NCBI RefSeq assembly: GCF_965363235.1
Contig: NC_134841.1
Span: 32,269,440 to 32,333,439, forward strand
Source of the DNA: Mytilus galloprovincialis
Taxonomy: Eukaryota > Mollusca > Bivalvia > Mytilida > Mytilidae
DNA length: 64,000 bases
Reading direction: 5' to 3'
Made by a program: the position numbers and the translations under genes. Position 1 is the stretch's first letter. The number at the start of each line of letters is the position of its first letter. The notes under the pieces are model-generated. The model saw nothing but the letters and a program-made list of their open reading frames with translations. It was not told where the DNA came from and did not search any database. Shown in pieces: positions 12,361 through 24,490 of this stretch.

Positions 12361-12818
12361 AAAAACGGATATATTTCATAAAACTACCTAAACCAGCACA
12401 TAAAAATACACAGCGCCATAAACGCACAATGTAACGTCACATAATTATGAATTTCTAAAAATAAAATCCCAAAAATAAGATAGAATTAGGATAGAATTCA
12501 AGATTATATTTGTAATGCTGATATAACATTTATTAATAACAATGAAAATTACAATACTAATTAATATAAAGTTGTAGCAGTAATTAGATAATTAATTGTA
12601 TAATCTAGCTATGTTGGTGTTTCTTCTGAATCTAACTGCAAACCAAAAATATCGTATACATTTCGTTGGCCCAAACTAAAATCTAATAGATTAACCTCTT
12701 CCTCTACCTTTCAACCTTAATAGATAAAACCACTAAATTGGTACTTAACTGTTAAATACGGGCACTTGTCTCTGACAACATACCTATATACCACAGCAAG
12801 GTGTATAGGTAAAACAAA

Positions 12819-13397
12819 GGAGTAGGTCCGGTAAGGGCCGATTTTGGCCTCAAATTTCAGGTTCATCTAACGAAAGTTTTTGGACACTTTTTAAACACGT
12901 TAGTATCTATTTCAATTGATTCGATTACTGTATGTGAAAGATTTTAACTGATTTAGTCATTAAAAACGCTCTGATTCAAGCTTAAATATGAAAAATCTAT
13001 CAAATATGCCAAAAAATGTCACTTTTCAGATGGTTTTTGTAAAAAATGAAAGTGGCCGCATCCGTGTTCATCCTCAACCTTTATATATGTTTTGTATTTT
13101 TATCAAATACAACTTACATTTCAATATTATGAATGAACACGAATGCGGCCACTTTCATTTTAGACGGAAACCGTCTAAAAATTAACCAAAATGCTAAAAT
13201 TTTGAAGATTTCAGTAATTTAGCATGACTTAATGATGCTAGAACGCGATATTTGTGCATGGTATTGTCCAAAACAGCTCATACTTATGTAGCAGAAGCAT
13301 TTTACTTTTCAAAATATAGCTTAAAGATTACATTTTCAAAATTTTCTAAAACTGCTATATTTTGGGGCCAAAAAGGGGTCTTACTGAACCTACTCCC
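12819..13397. mobile_element. MITE with internal 25-bp hairpin
   Basis: The ends GGAGTAGGTCCGGTAAGGGCC (left) and the reverse complement of the right end (GGAGTAGGTTCAGTAAGACCC) form imperfect terminal inverted repeats. Inside, 13047-13071 and 13133-13157 are 25-bp arms complementary except at one position, with a 61-bp loop. Short ORFs inside are not genes. Confidence 0.7.
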
Positions 13398-13935
13398 TTC
13401 AGAGACAAATGCCTTTGTAATTCAACAGTTACATGTCTTATCAAAGTACAGTAAAATTATAATGAGATTAGCTTTTGACTATGGCAATTAACAGATGAAT
13501 ATCAGAGTTTGAATATACAACCAATTTAATTTCTCAAAAAACAATATTTTGTACGTTAATCAATATACAACTCTTGACCATAGTACAAGTAGAATCATTT
13601 TTATATAGTATCTTCTGGCTATTCCAACATTTGAATTTGCCTTTTAGTATTTCTTATACCAATAAAGAGAGCGAAAGAACAACAAACTATACAAAGCAGT
13701 TGAAAAGGCTTGACTCGTCAGCTCGACACAAAAGCCCACAAGAACAATTAACAAAAAGGCTAAAGTACCGATCTGAAAGATCTCGCAGTTTGCTGAAAGC
13801 TAGTTTAAATCAAATAATAACAAATAATAAAAATGATGTATTCAATCATTAACAATATATGTTTATAAGTAAACGTTTAAAAGTCTGAGTTTCAAAAATA
13901 GACGTCTTTTTGCAATCATTTGCTTAAGTGGAGCA
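13398..13935. other. 3' flank of LRR gene 2, nothing recognised
   Basis: AT-rich with no supported gene. It may contain the 3' UTR of the - strand LRR gene that stops at 13936. Confidence 0.5.
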
Positions 13936-14892
13936 CTATCCAATAATAGGAACTGATGTGTTGCAGTGAAGCATTTGTGAAGAAAGGCTATTCAATGGTC
14001 GTCGTCTTAGCTCTTGAGGATTCTCACATACAATTAATCTTGACAAAACATCTCCGTGTATAAAGGAATGATATGATGAAACAAGATGACACATATGATA
14101 ATCACAGACCCAAGGATTTGAAGACATCACTAGGATATAGTTTGACATATCACTTAGGTAGGAGCGTTTGTGATTGTGATACTGCGTAAACCAGGTGTCA
14201 TTCCAGATGGTAAATCTATTATAATCAAGGTATGTCATTGTCTTATATGGCGGCTTTAAGTCATATGTATAATTCAGTTTGTTGGTAAATTGGTTTATCA
14301 TATTGTGTCGAACATCAAATATAAAGAGCATTGATGAGGGCTTGATAATGTAAGGCCACATCTCCATCGAGGTTAGTTGGTTATGCTGAAGATCAACCTG
14401 TCTTAAATTTCTCAAATTTGAAGTAAACACGCCATTGTCTATGATCGATATTTTATTATGGGATAGTTTCAAGCTTTCTAAAAGAGGAATACTGTCGAAA
14501 ATCCCTGATTTAAGTTCAGTTAAGGAGTTATTTGACAGATCCAAAAGATGAAGATTCCTAGAAAATGTAAGAGCTTTGTCAGTGATATTGCTAATTCTGT
14601 TGTTACTTAGGTTCAACGATCGCAAATTCTGAAAGAACGGAACATATATCTGAATGCTAGAATCATAAATAGCAAAAGCATTGAATTCAAGTGATGTGAT
14701 GTTATTCCATGAGAGATCAATAGCTGAAGCAACCGGATTACAGCCTGTAAATAACGGTCCGCCTAATAGTGAAATTCTTTTGTTGGTCAAGTTAAGACTC
14801 AATGTATTTGAATCAGCACAAAGTGACAATGCTTTATCACAAAAATTACTAGTTATCAGGACTAGAAGCAGCATACACATCCGATTTGACAT
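13936..14892 (-). CDS. Secreted leucine-rich repeat protein 2
   Basis: A single exon of 318 codons. The first 23 or so residues are a signal peptide (MSNRMCMLLLVLITSNFCDK). LRR cores follow: AIDLSWNNI, SLNLSNNRI, LLDLSNNSL, SLKLSHNKI, QVDLQHNQL. It shares a diagnostic stretch with LRR protein 1 (M-x-x-W-P-Y-I, then F-T-N-x-L-N-x-T-Y-D-L) and the same stop position after the cap. In the LRRCT-type cap the usual C-D-C has become C-D-Y, but a cysteine appears three residues later (NPWVCDYHMCH), so disulphide pairing may be shifted. An acceptor at 14903-14904 (TATTGCAG) implies a 5' non-coding exon. Same strand and plan as the gene at 4472-5419, about 8.5 kb away: an old local duplication. Extracellular role inferred. 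Confidence 0.85.
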   Translation of the reverse strand: MSNRMCMLLLVLITSNFCDKALSLCADSNTLSLNLTNKRISLLGGPLFTGCNPVASAIDLSWNNITSLEFNAFAIYDSSIQIYVPFFQNLRSLNLSNNRISNITDKALTFSRNLHLLDLSNNSLTELKSGIFDSIPLLESLKLSHNKISIIDNGVFTSNLRNLRQVDLQHNQLTSMEMWPYIIKPSSMLFIFDVRHNMINQFTNKLNYTYDLKPPYKTMTYLDYNRFTIWNDTWFTQYHNHKRSYLSDMSNYILVMSSNPWVCDYHMCHLVSSYHSFIHGDVLSRLIVCENPQELRRRPLNSLSSQMLHCNTSVPIIG

Positions 14893-14902
14893 TCCGCTGT
14901 TC

Positions 14903-16535
14903 CTGCAATAGTAAAAATGTAAATGTTAGAATCTAACTTCTTTAATACCTGATTTAAGCCAATCTATTAAGATGTGTGCCGATGATATTTAAAGTTTTAC
15001 TTACGTGTAGCTAGGGGCCATGATATCAATAATAGCCAAGCATATCACAGAACAGCCTGCGGTAACCGTGCCAAAAGGATAAATTGAAAAAATAAGTTTG
15101 TAATTATTTTCTATATTTCAGATACATTATGAAATAATCGTGATATATATTTATATAAGGCACAATGATCATTGTTGGAAGAACAACTGATCAAATATAA
15201 GTTGCAAATTGCTACCCAACTTGGTTATGTCTTTTTTGTGCTTCTGGCATAGCCACTGTTGTCTATCTTCCTTCAATTTATGTTTGGTTTTATTATGTGT
15301 TGTTAGGGGAATTCTGTCACCAATATCAGTCGGGTTAAAGTGGCATTGTTAGGAAAACATTTCAATTATTTTTCTAATGGAGGCTAAAAGTATAATTTAC
15401 TGCACTTTCAGGACAATGGCAGTTGAAAATGACATTTCATATGCCATAGGCCTTATATTTTTCCAAGTGGCGATTTGTAATGGGTACTTTATTTGACCTC
15501 AAACAACCAAAATATTTTCCCATCATCTAAGATGTACAATAGAATTTAGATTTTTGTGGGTTTAAAATTACAGAATAAATGTATGCGCGCGCTTTTGCGT
15601 TTTTCGGTTTTTCGTATTTATTTCTAATGTAATCTATTCTTAATTAACCAAATGTCGTGATAATTTATAAACTTGAGAAACTGATTTGGATATTTATATC
15701 TTACCTTAAGCTGCAGGGACGCACTTTAACACTAGGTATGTTTCTTCATTTTTTGTTTTATAGGGACAACATAACTTATGATATTTGTTTTAACTAACTG
15801 ACTGATCAAGTAAATATAAAACTGCACGTATAGTAAAAGATATCATTGCAACTATAGTGATAGATGAATGTTTCCCTGTTACAGATGATAGAGACAAAGT
15901 TGACTGTCTCTTTTGTATTTCACTTTTTGTTATTCTTACAGCTTACCAAATACGGTATATGGGTTTCTTTTCTTTAGAGACGGTTCGATGATCTCTAGTT
16001 TACAACCGGGTATGTGCAGATCCTACTCCACAAGTGACACCCATCGTGTTGCCAATGGCGAGCAACCATCCGGTTAGGAGGTGATTTTGTTAATGTCATA
16101 AGTGAATTTGAGCTTTCACGAGACTGGTTAAACCAAGTAGTCATTGAATTGTCCTTGCACCTTAGAGGAATATGTTATTATTGTATGTCCTATTATGTTT
16201 AAAAATAAAACGCCTAGGTTATATAATATATATCTATATCCATAAACCATCCTTGTTGAAAAAGTGCGGTATTTTCAAAGTCTCTATCTTGATTTTTACA
16301 TCTAGATGACCGTGAGGGCATTCCGATGTATTGCTATTGCCTAGATTTGGACACGTAACATTCGTTTTAGGTTTGTAACCAATCTATAAACATGATAAAT
16401 ACGCGGATATTTTAAACTAGTGCAAACTAATATTCATTATCGTTTGTTATAAATTCATCTCTTCAATGAATACTGATAAAAAAAATTGTTTATAACAAAT
16501 TAATAATATGAAAATGTTTTGTCGTTAGATATAAG
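14903..16535. other. Intergenic region and 5' flank of LRR gene 2
   Basis: It should contain the 5' non-coding exon and promoter of LRR gene 2, which I cannot place. A family B scrap lies at about 15985-16060. No other gene seen. Confidence 0.5.
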
Positions 16536-16701
16536 TGAAGCCCAGGTGGTCGTGTGGTCTAGCGGGACGGCTACAGTGCAGGCGATTTGGTGTCACGATA
16601 TCTCAGTAGCATGGGTTCGAATCCCGGCGAGGGAAGAACAAAAAATTTGCGAAAGCAAATTTACAGATCTAACATTGTTGGGTTGATGTTTAGACGAGTT
16701 G

Positions 16702-16736
<35 letters not shown>

Positions 16737-16745
16737 ATTAAAAAA
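16536..16745 (+). mobile_element. tRNA-derived SINE, copy 1
   Basis: The head carries an A-box-like TGGTCTAGCGG (about 16555) and a perfect B box GGTTCGAATCC (about 16614). The body includes 'gcgaaagcaaatttac' and 'gttgatgtttagacgagttg', and the element ends in a (TA)n tail. Copy 2, in the same orientation at 20829-21045, shares head and body, so this is a SINE and not a tRNA gene. The body may belong to a core-SINE family of bivalves; I cannot confirm which. Confidence 0.8.
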
Positions 16746-18484
16746 TCATTGGTAATATCTATGCACACGAGCCGAAAAATTGTGTGTAAACATGCGGAAA
16801 AATATCTCAAGAACATTTTGCGACAATCCCGGCAAGTACCGGTAACTGTGTAATTGTTTTTGAGGGAAAATATGAATGCCTACTCATATCCAATCATTTA
16901 GAAAAATCGAATTTTTACAGAAGAGTGTTCACCATGCACTTGCAATACATTATTATTAAAATAGTAGAATAAAATGATAAACAAATTGATGGAAATTATA
17001 TATAAAACATGTAACTGTTATATCAATACCAAACCAGTGTATCCTGATTAGTATCAGTATTAGATTAATAGTTATTATGGTGCGGTTGGATTTCATGTCA
17101 TTTATTCGGCAGCAGTCATTTGCGCCAATGTTTTGAACTCATTTGCGCCTCTTTACCTGTACACTTATCTATCATAAATATTAATGATTAATATATATGT
17201 ATTCTTAATTTTGGCTTAATAAGATATTTCACCATGAAGATGAGCATCTGGAGAGAAATGACTTAAAATGCATTAGACCGTCAATGTTTGTGTTTTTGGA
17301 CAATAAAGTGAAGTTAGAAGCTACTACATACATTAAATTGGGAAGTACTCATGCAGCAGCAGTAAGAAGAAGATATGTTTCAGAAAAGGAAACATTTGCC
17401 ATGTAAACTGACGGTTCCAAGTCTGAATAAAGTAGTAGGGAAGTCATTTTCCTTCTAATTGGCACAATCGTATGTTTTATTTTTGGCGCAAATGATTCCA
17501 TGTAATTTTAAAACGTGTGGCGCAAACGTAGCATAGGAGAAAAAAGTAGTGGCGTAAAGGGCGCATTTTTGACGCAAACGGATCTCTCCCATTTATTCAT
17601 CATCCGCGCACAACTTTGTCTCAGAAAAAAAAAATATATTTCTGTACATTAACCTCAGTTTCAGGTATAAAGATGTGATTTTTTCTGTGACAAGTGCTTT
17701 TAACCATCCACAAGAACTTGCGGTGATCCGATGTTCAGTACTTCAGTACTTTGATTTTTTAAGTCAAACTTTAATATAAAAAAAAATATGCTTAGCCTTT
17801 AAAGGTTTCCTTTTCCACTCTTTTCATCAAGAAATTGAAACTCTTTATAAAAAAGAACATGTAAAAAATCAGTGTCCTTTCTTAAATTGAAATATAAAAA
17901 AGAATGCATCAATATTGAGAAATTCCTCATCTTTTTGGGAAATAAAATAACAAATTTTAGAAATAACATTAAGCGAATAAATATTGGAAAATTGCATAAT
18001 GACTAGCTATAAAATAGTTTGGATTAGCCATAGAATAGTGTGGATCACAGCGCCGATGATGCTGTATTTTTTTTAGTTTCAAATTCCTCAGGCAAAGTTG
18101 ACTCAATATGACTAAGGCTATTTTGCAGGTCGATTTCATCTTATAGCTCTTTAAAGGTTTCTGTACGTACACATCGTTAGTTTTCAAATCCTTGGCTTTA
18201 AACATTCCAGGTGAAGGTAAATCAAGAGAAGCGCTTCAGACGCAGGAAATTTATAACGTGTTGTTTTATTTTCTTTTTCTTCAGGAAGTTGAAAAGTGAA
18301 AGCCAATGACCCATCTGTACTTGCAACATGAAGAGGTATATGAACGAAAAGGACTTAATAAGAATATTCATCTTCGACCAACCTTGTCTTAGGCAATTTG
18401 AACCATCTTTTTCTTAACCGTACATAAAAGTATGCTATAAATCATCTTACATCAGGACAGCTCAAACGAGCATTTATTTTGCAT
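16746..18484. other. Intergenic; GGCGCAAA-motif block at 17090-17600
   Basis: No gene supported. The block at 17090-17600 has TTTGCGCC twice on its left side and GGCGCAAA or close variants on its right side, in opposite orientations. It could be a decayed inverted-repeat element. Confidence 0.45.
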
Positions 18485-18670
18485 TGATTAGGCCGTTAGT
18501 TTTCTCGTTTAAATTGTTTTACACTTGTCATTTCGGGGCCTATTATAGCTGAATATGTGATATGGACTTTGTTCATTATTGAAGGATGTACGGTGACCTA
18601 TACTTTTTAATGTATGTGTCATTTGGTCTCTTGCGGAGAGTTGTCTAATTGGCAATCACATCCTCTTTTA
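18485..18670 (+). repeat. Dispersed repeat, family A, short form
   Basis: It contains 'ggccgttagttttctcgttt', 'ttgttcattattgaaggatg' and 'gagttgtctaattggcaatc'. Same short form as 56281-56475 and 40483-40655. Confidence 0.75.
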
Positions 18671-18809
18671 CTATATTAGGTGAAATTCACGTGAAATAAT
18701 TTCAACCGAGTGTCTCAGAAAATAAAAGTTATTCAACAACTAAAATATTCATATTTAATGAATATGACTAACGCATGGTGCCAAATATAAAAAAATCGCT
18801 GATTTTTAG

Positions 18810-19111
18810 TAGTCCGAGATTACTCTGACGTCCAACGGCTGTTTTGCCAGACAAGCTGGGGCCCACGTCCGAGATTACTCTGACGTCCAACGGTTATTTT
18901 GCCAGTCAAGCTGGGGTCCCACGGCCCCAGCTTGTCTGGCAAAACAGCCGTTGGACGTCAGAGTAAAAATCCGAGATTACTATGACGTCCAACGGCTGTT
19001 TTGCCAGACAAGCTGGGGCCCCAGCGGTTGTTTTGCCAGTCAAGCTGGGGTCCCACGGCCCCTGCTTGTCTGGCAAAACAGCCGTTGGACGCCAGAGTAA
19101 TCTCCGACTCA
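18810..19111. mobile_element. Foldback MITE with 9-bp target-site duplication
   Basis: Six units of one roughly 50-bp motif are arranged + + - + + -; the fifth is partial. The motif starts TCCGAGATTACTCTGACGTC and ends in GACAAGCTGGGG. The outer ends are inverted repeats. The flanks carry the direct repeat ATTTTTAGT (about 18801-18809, and again just after the right end), which I read as a 9-bp target-site duplication, as in Mutator-like elements. Four units keep TGACGTC, the core of a CRE/ATF site. Strong cruciform potential; no coding capacity. Confidence 0.8.
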
Positions 19112-20162
19112 TTTTTAGTTGATGAGTAAAATTATGTGTGCGGCAAACAGACAAAATCAACAACTGACAGATCTGAAATAGAATGATTGTGTCAAACAAG
19201 AAAAGGCATTGTCATTGCTGAGAACATATCGATGGAAGTTTGATATGAACAAAGGAGACGCACGGTCAAACGTACTGGGTCAATTTAACCAATATACCCC
19301 ATGGCAAACACTTCTGTGGAGCTTGAATTATGATATAATTACACTGGTCTATTACAACCTACTGCAAGAGTACAATTTCGACCTCTTTCACCTTGATTAG
19401 TAAAGCAGACTGTTTTGGCTTGTGAATTTGTAAGGTGATATCGCAAGATTCGTTCCAGCTTTATTGAGTTAATGGGTACGTGAAGAAACGCTTTTCTGGG
19501 GTACAGCCTTTGATGAGCCAATTGACGTTTGCAGAACTTACAATATATGTTAAACATATTGGGTATAACAATGGTGATATGAATAGTCAGTAAACGAAAC
19601 GTATAGCTGAAAATTGTATAGTGGCTTAAAATTAAGGATTTGTTGAATATTGTACAATGCATTTAAAAAAACTTGCATATATGTTTATTCCACACATATA
19701 TATATATATTATAAACGAGTCTAAATTGAAAACTACGTTCAAACCTATGATTGCGTTGGATAAAAACCGCAATTTTTATACGTGTGCATGTAAAACAAAT
19801 TTCGTTGTAGAAGGGTCTAAAAACAGCACAAACAACATTTTCCAAAAGACCAAAAAAGTGAAAAAGTATATTTAAACAAAATGTATTTGACTAACAGGTC
19901 GAACAACTGCTCGAGAACAACTGATGTTCTTTAACCCTGCTGACTGCCATTGACGATTGCCAAATAAAATTGATCACAAGATGTAACAAAATGGATCTTA
20001 ATATAAATTTAATACAAAACAGAAAAAAATTAACTTGTGGCCACGATGTTATGCCACAAACATATGGTGTCAATATTTTTTAGTACACCAAATCCGGATT
20101 TCGACAATAAATGTCTCTTCAGTGATGTTAGGGATCGAAACGGTATTTAATCTATATATATA
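19112..20162. other. Intergenic, no gene supported
   Basis: ORFs up to 107 codons overlap on both strands, without recognisable domains. A TA microsatellite lies near 19698-19710. Confidence 0.5.
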
Positions 20163-20260
20163 CAGTCGAACCTCGTTGTGTCGAAGTCGAAGGGACCGGA
20201 CCAAAGTATTCGACTCATCCGAGGTTCGACTCATCCGAGGTCGAGTGTGTCGTCATAAAT
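20163..20260. mobile_element. Single end of a pogo/Tigger-like DNA transposon
   Basis: CAGTCGAACCTCGTTGTGTC directly follows TA and resembles the CAGTCGAACCTCG-type ends of pogo/Tigger-type MITEs. Internal copies 'cgactcatccgaggt' repeat twice. No matching second end was found, so only one end survives. Confidence 0.45.
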
Positions 20261-20828
20261 TTTGAATGCATGAAATACGGTATGAGATTTGTGTAAACTA
20301 GATACAATGAACAGTGTGGTTTTTTTTTTTTTCTATATGACACTTTATAATTGTGTATTCAATCTCCATTTTTGGTCTTTCGTAATAATTAAAAACAAAA
20401 TCATGCACACATAAAATCAATATAGTCTACACAAATATTTACAAAGGTCAGTCGCTATAAATTATGAAATCACTCGCGGCACGAAACAAGTTCTGAACGG
20501 TCTCTGATGAGGTCGTCTGCTTTACATTAAATTGTCATAAATTTATTATAATTGTCTTAATCCTTTTATCTATAGTAATTACTGTTGGTGATCCGATAGA
20601 TAAATCTGTTGTAGAGTTGTCACTGGCTCAGACGTACTTATAAACATAACTGTTTTCTGTTACTGTATCTTACATTAATTTGTATGATCCTTTATTATAG
20701 ATGATTTAGCTGATCTGTAAGAATAACATCTTCATGCCTTATATATATCATGTACTGTAGTACGACGCTAGATTAAAACTGACGTGGAAAGGTAACACCC
20801 GGCCACCGAAAGCTCGAGTCATTTTTTA

Positions 20829-21045
20829 TGAAGCCCAGTTGTTCGTGTGGTCTAGCGGGACGGCTACAGTGCAGGCGATGTGGTGTCAGTAGCATGGGTT
20901 CGAATCCCGGCGAGGGAAGAACAAAAAAATTTCATTTTGCGAAAGCAAATTTACATATCTAACATTGTTGTGTTGATGTTTAGACGAGTTGTATATATAT
21001 ATTTGCTTTCGCGTATATATATATTTGCTTTCGCGAAATCTTTGA
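20829..21045 (+). mobile_element. tRNA-derived SINE, copy 2
   Basis: Same head and body as 16536-16745 but about 10 bp shorter between the boxes. The tail carries 'tatatatatatttgctttcg' twice in a row. The 'ttgctttcgcg' piece is the inverse of 'cgcgaaagcaa'-type sequence in the body, so the end can fold back. Confidence 0.8.
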
Positions 21046-21546
21046 TGTAATTATAATGCCTCACAAGTTATCAAATAAGTATCCGTCAATAAATTTGATA
21101 GTTAAAAATATAAATAACAAGTACATAATTATTGTTTACTGTATAAGTACGTGAAACATACGGAATGCATGGTTTGGGTCGACCAACCTTCAATCGAAAC
21201 CGTCACAATAGCAAATAAATAATAAATTATCAATTCGTCAGTTGTAGTCAGTAGCGGATCCTTAAATTTCACAAGGGGGCTCATTGACTTCCATTAAAAG
21301 GGGTCGGCTCGAGTGATTCCCTCAAATCATAATCAACCAGATATTTTCTACAAAGAGGGATCGGACCTCTTCCCCCTAAATTTCCCTCTGATAGTGTTCC
21401 TATACTACTCGGTTAACCAAAACTGTATGTATTACATATAAAGGAGAAAGTGAATGAATGTTACAATCATAATGATTTGTGGTATCTTTATGGTGATCGC
21501 CGGTTTGCCGGGTGACCGAATCGTATGCTAGATTTCCCTTTTGTTT
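21046..21546. other. Intergenic, one repeat scrap
   Basis: The scrap at 21250-21300 ('cagtagcggatccttaaatt') is of a type common in molluscs. Nothing else seen. Confidence 0.5.
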
Positions 21547-21876
21547 TAGGGGTAGTCTAGGACAAGTTATCCTTGATTTGTTTTATGGGTAGTCTAGGAC
21601 AAGTTATCCTTGATTTGTTTTAGGGGTAGTCTTGGACAAGTTATCCTTGATTTGTTTTAGGGGTAGTCTAGGACAAGTTATTCTTGATTTGTTTTAGGGG
21701 TAGTCTAGGACAAGTTATCCTTGATTTGTTTTAGGTGTAGTCTAGGACAAGTTATCCTTGATTTGTTTTAGGGGTAGTCTAGGACAAGTTATCCTTGATT
21801 TGTTTTAGGGGTAGCCTAGGACAAGTTATCCTTGATTTGTTTTAGGGGTAGTCTAGGACAAGTTATTCTTTGATTT
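21547..21876. repeat. 37-bp minisatellite, about 9 copies
   Basis: Unit core 'gtctaggacaagttatcctt' followed by 'gatttgttttaggggta'. Offsets are constant at 37 bp (for example 21554, 21591, 21628). Copies differ by at most a few bases. There are no unique spacers between units, so this is not a CRISPR array. Confidence 0.95.
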
Positions 21877-22342
21877 TGTTTCAATCACAGAGTCAACATC
21901 CAATAATGTAAAATCTTACATGAAATTGAATATTAAAGAGTCTACTTAGTATAAAGCATTTGCATAAAACATCATTTCATAATTTATCCTAACGAAGTTC
22001 CATGAAATAAAAAGTTATTTAACGCTCCATGTTGGTGTTGAGGGCGGTACACAATTGGAAAGCATCGTGGGACATCGCTAACAAAAATTAATTTGCATCC
22101 GAAAGAAAATTCATACCTGGGAATTTAACAGTATATCAATATATATGTTCCTGTTCAAACCTAATTTTGGCTTTGATAAACCATTGCTTCTGGTACATTT
22201 TTTTAATTATTAATTAATACTATATATATAGTACTTACTTAAATATTCGGCAAGAATTGTAGTTTAAATTGGACTCTCTTTAGACGCTTATACATGTATA
22301 ATGTTTAGTTACTTGCTTGGGAATAAGCCGGTATTACATTAC

Positions 22343-22577
22343 AAGAGGGACGCAAGATACCAGAGGGACAGTCAAACTCATAAATCGAAAATAAACTGAC
22401 AACGGCATGGCTAAAAATGAAAAAGACAAACAGACAAACAATAGTACATATGACACAATATAGAAAACTAAAGAATAAGCAACACGAACCCTACCAAAAA
22501 CTAGGGGTGATCTCAGGTGCTCTGGAAGGGTAAGCAGACCCTGCTCCACATTTGGCACCCGTCGTGTTGCTCATATA
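22343..22577 (-). repeat. Dispersed repeat, family B
   Basis: Close copy of 5495-5735, same orientation, sharing 'ccaaaaactaggggtgatct'. The 74-codon ORF in it resembles that of the other copy only through shared repeat sequence. Confidence 0.8.
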
Positions 22578-24169
22578 TGTTATTACAAATCAGGTTTAAT
22601 AGCTTCCTTATGAGTTAATGTAAAGACTGAATAGTTGATAAGAAAAATTAAATAAAAAATCAGTGAAAATATTCGCCGTACTCCGGACTTTAAAATATTG
22701 CCATTCAAATTCGATGGAACTGTAAAAACAAATGAACAGCGTCTTCTATCGTAATATCGCAAGCGTTTTTGTATCAATCATTCAAAATTAGTTGGCTCCG
22801 AGCAATTTTGGTAATTTTGATGACCATGCCGTTTGATCATGTACATTTCCCGCTTCTTTACCTAGATCTTATATAACAGTGTAATGATTATTGATTTTAT
22901 TCATGATTTATTACAAATAAAAATACAGAAAACAATCTAACGGTATTGGCAATATAGTTTTCTTTATGGTCCGACGTGTCTTTTTTTAATAATTGTCTAT
23001 ACTAGGTGCTTTGTCAGAAGTCTTGCTAATGATGATCAAATTATTACAGATAAAACTTATTGTTTTTTGATATTTATGTGGATTTTTTTAATTTCTTTTA
23101 TCTGTACTTTTTGTTGTTGAAAAATTGTCGCACATACAGTTTTTCCTCTAAACGAATTATTTTTATTTAATTAGGTCTTCACCACTAGTGCATGACAAAG
23201 TCGCCATTGTAACTGCGGATAAGATAAGTAATAACATAAATTGATCTAAAAATATCTTAATATTGATTTTTAAATGCAGACTGATTTTAGCAGAAAATCA
23301 TTGTACTTTTAAAAAGCTTAGACTAATTTTATGTGAAATTTACCAATTTTAAAAATAATAAAACTTTAAAAATGGGTTCATGGTGGTTGATTTATTGATT
23401 GCATACCAATGTGTGAAAAGAGATGTGTGTCTATTTTTAACCAGAGGGTCACTGGAGTATTGCCACATAAAGCATGTTCGCAGGTTCCTCAAAGAATCAC
23501 GTGACCTTCTCAATCCAATCATTACGAGAGTGTTGTTTATCTGTCAACAATTTGTTTGTTTGCTCCTTGTTACACTATCAGTAAACCCCAAAGTGATTGG
23601 ATGCCATCTTTGGATAAAGAGGATGGAGTGAAAGTAGTAGTGGACAAAGAAGACAATTATCGATCTTAACTTTAAGGGTTTTATTTTTACAAAGAAGTTG
23701 ATTGACAGTAAGTTCAGGTCGCAATAAAATATTCTGACGATAGATTTTTTTCAACAATGGCAATTTAAAATGAGATTATAAAAAGATTTAAATAATATGA
23801 ACGCACCCCCCTCTTTTGTCATACATGTATAGAACTTGAAATATTGGTGTCAACTATTATGTTACACAAAATAACTTGATTGCACGATACCATTTGGTCA
23901 CTAAATCAATAAAACAAATAGAAATAGAAGATATTATTTAAACTATGGCGGATCAAATGAAAACTGCAAACCGGAAGTGCATCGAGGAATTTAATTTGTC
24001 ACATTTTTTTTTTTTTATTTGCAATCTTTAACAATATATACGTTGAACAGCTCGTCCCAATATTTTTTCAATGCAATTCTGACTATGATCAAGAATCTCC
24101 TAGTCAATGTACAAATCATGTAATTTCGACTAGAAATATAATATCATGATTCATGGTCAAAAGAGCAGT
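22578..24169. other. Intergenic, no gene supported
   Basis: AT-rich, with short ORFs only and nothing recognised. An A/T run lies near 24004-24018. Confidence 0.5.
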
Positions 24170-24490
24170 GAAAGATCACCAAGATTCAAAGTCAAAGAGA
24201 CATTCAATCTCACAAGTCGAAAATAAACTGACAATGCATCTGTATCGTCAAAGGTACCAATTCTGGCTTTAACTAGATATGAGCAATAGCACCTATTGAC
24301 GGCTTTAGAGAGCTGTTTTGAAGCTCTAAACTGACTTGGTGCATCGTATATCTTGTTCTGCTTTAAATTTTTCAATGTCATCTATAGCTGAAAAATAAGC
24401 AGACAAATAACAGTTTATCATTGACAACATGAACTCCACCAAAAACTGGAGTGATGCTCAGGAAGGGTAAGCAGATCGTGCTCTAGCTGC
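24170..24490 (-). repeat. Dispersed repeat, family B, degraded copy
   Basis: Shares 'gaaaataaactgacaatgc', 'ccaccaaaaactggagtgat' and 'ggaagggtaagcagatc' with the other copies but carries insertions. Confidence 0.6.

Noticed and set aside
16536-16640. Genuine tRNA gene
   Set aside because: B box is perfect, but there is no complete cloverleaf with paired acceptor stem, and a second copy shares the downstream body. It is a SINE head.
21547-21876. Regular 37-bp repeats as a CRISPR array
   Set aside because: No unique spacers between copies and a eukaryotic context. It is a minisatellite.
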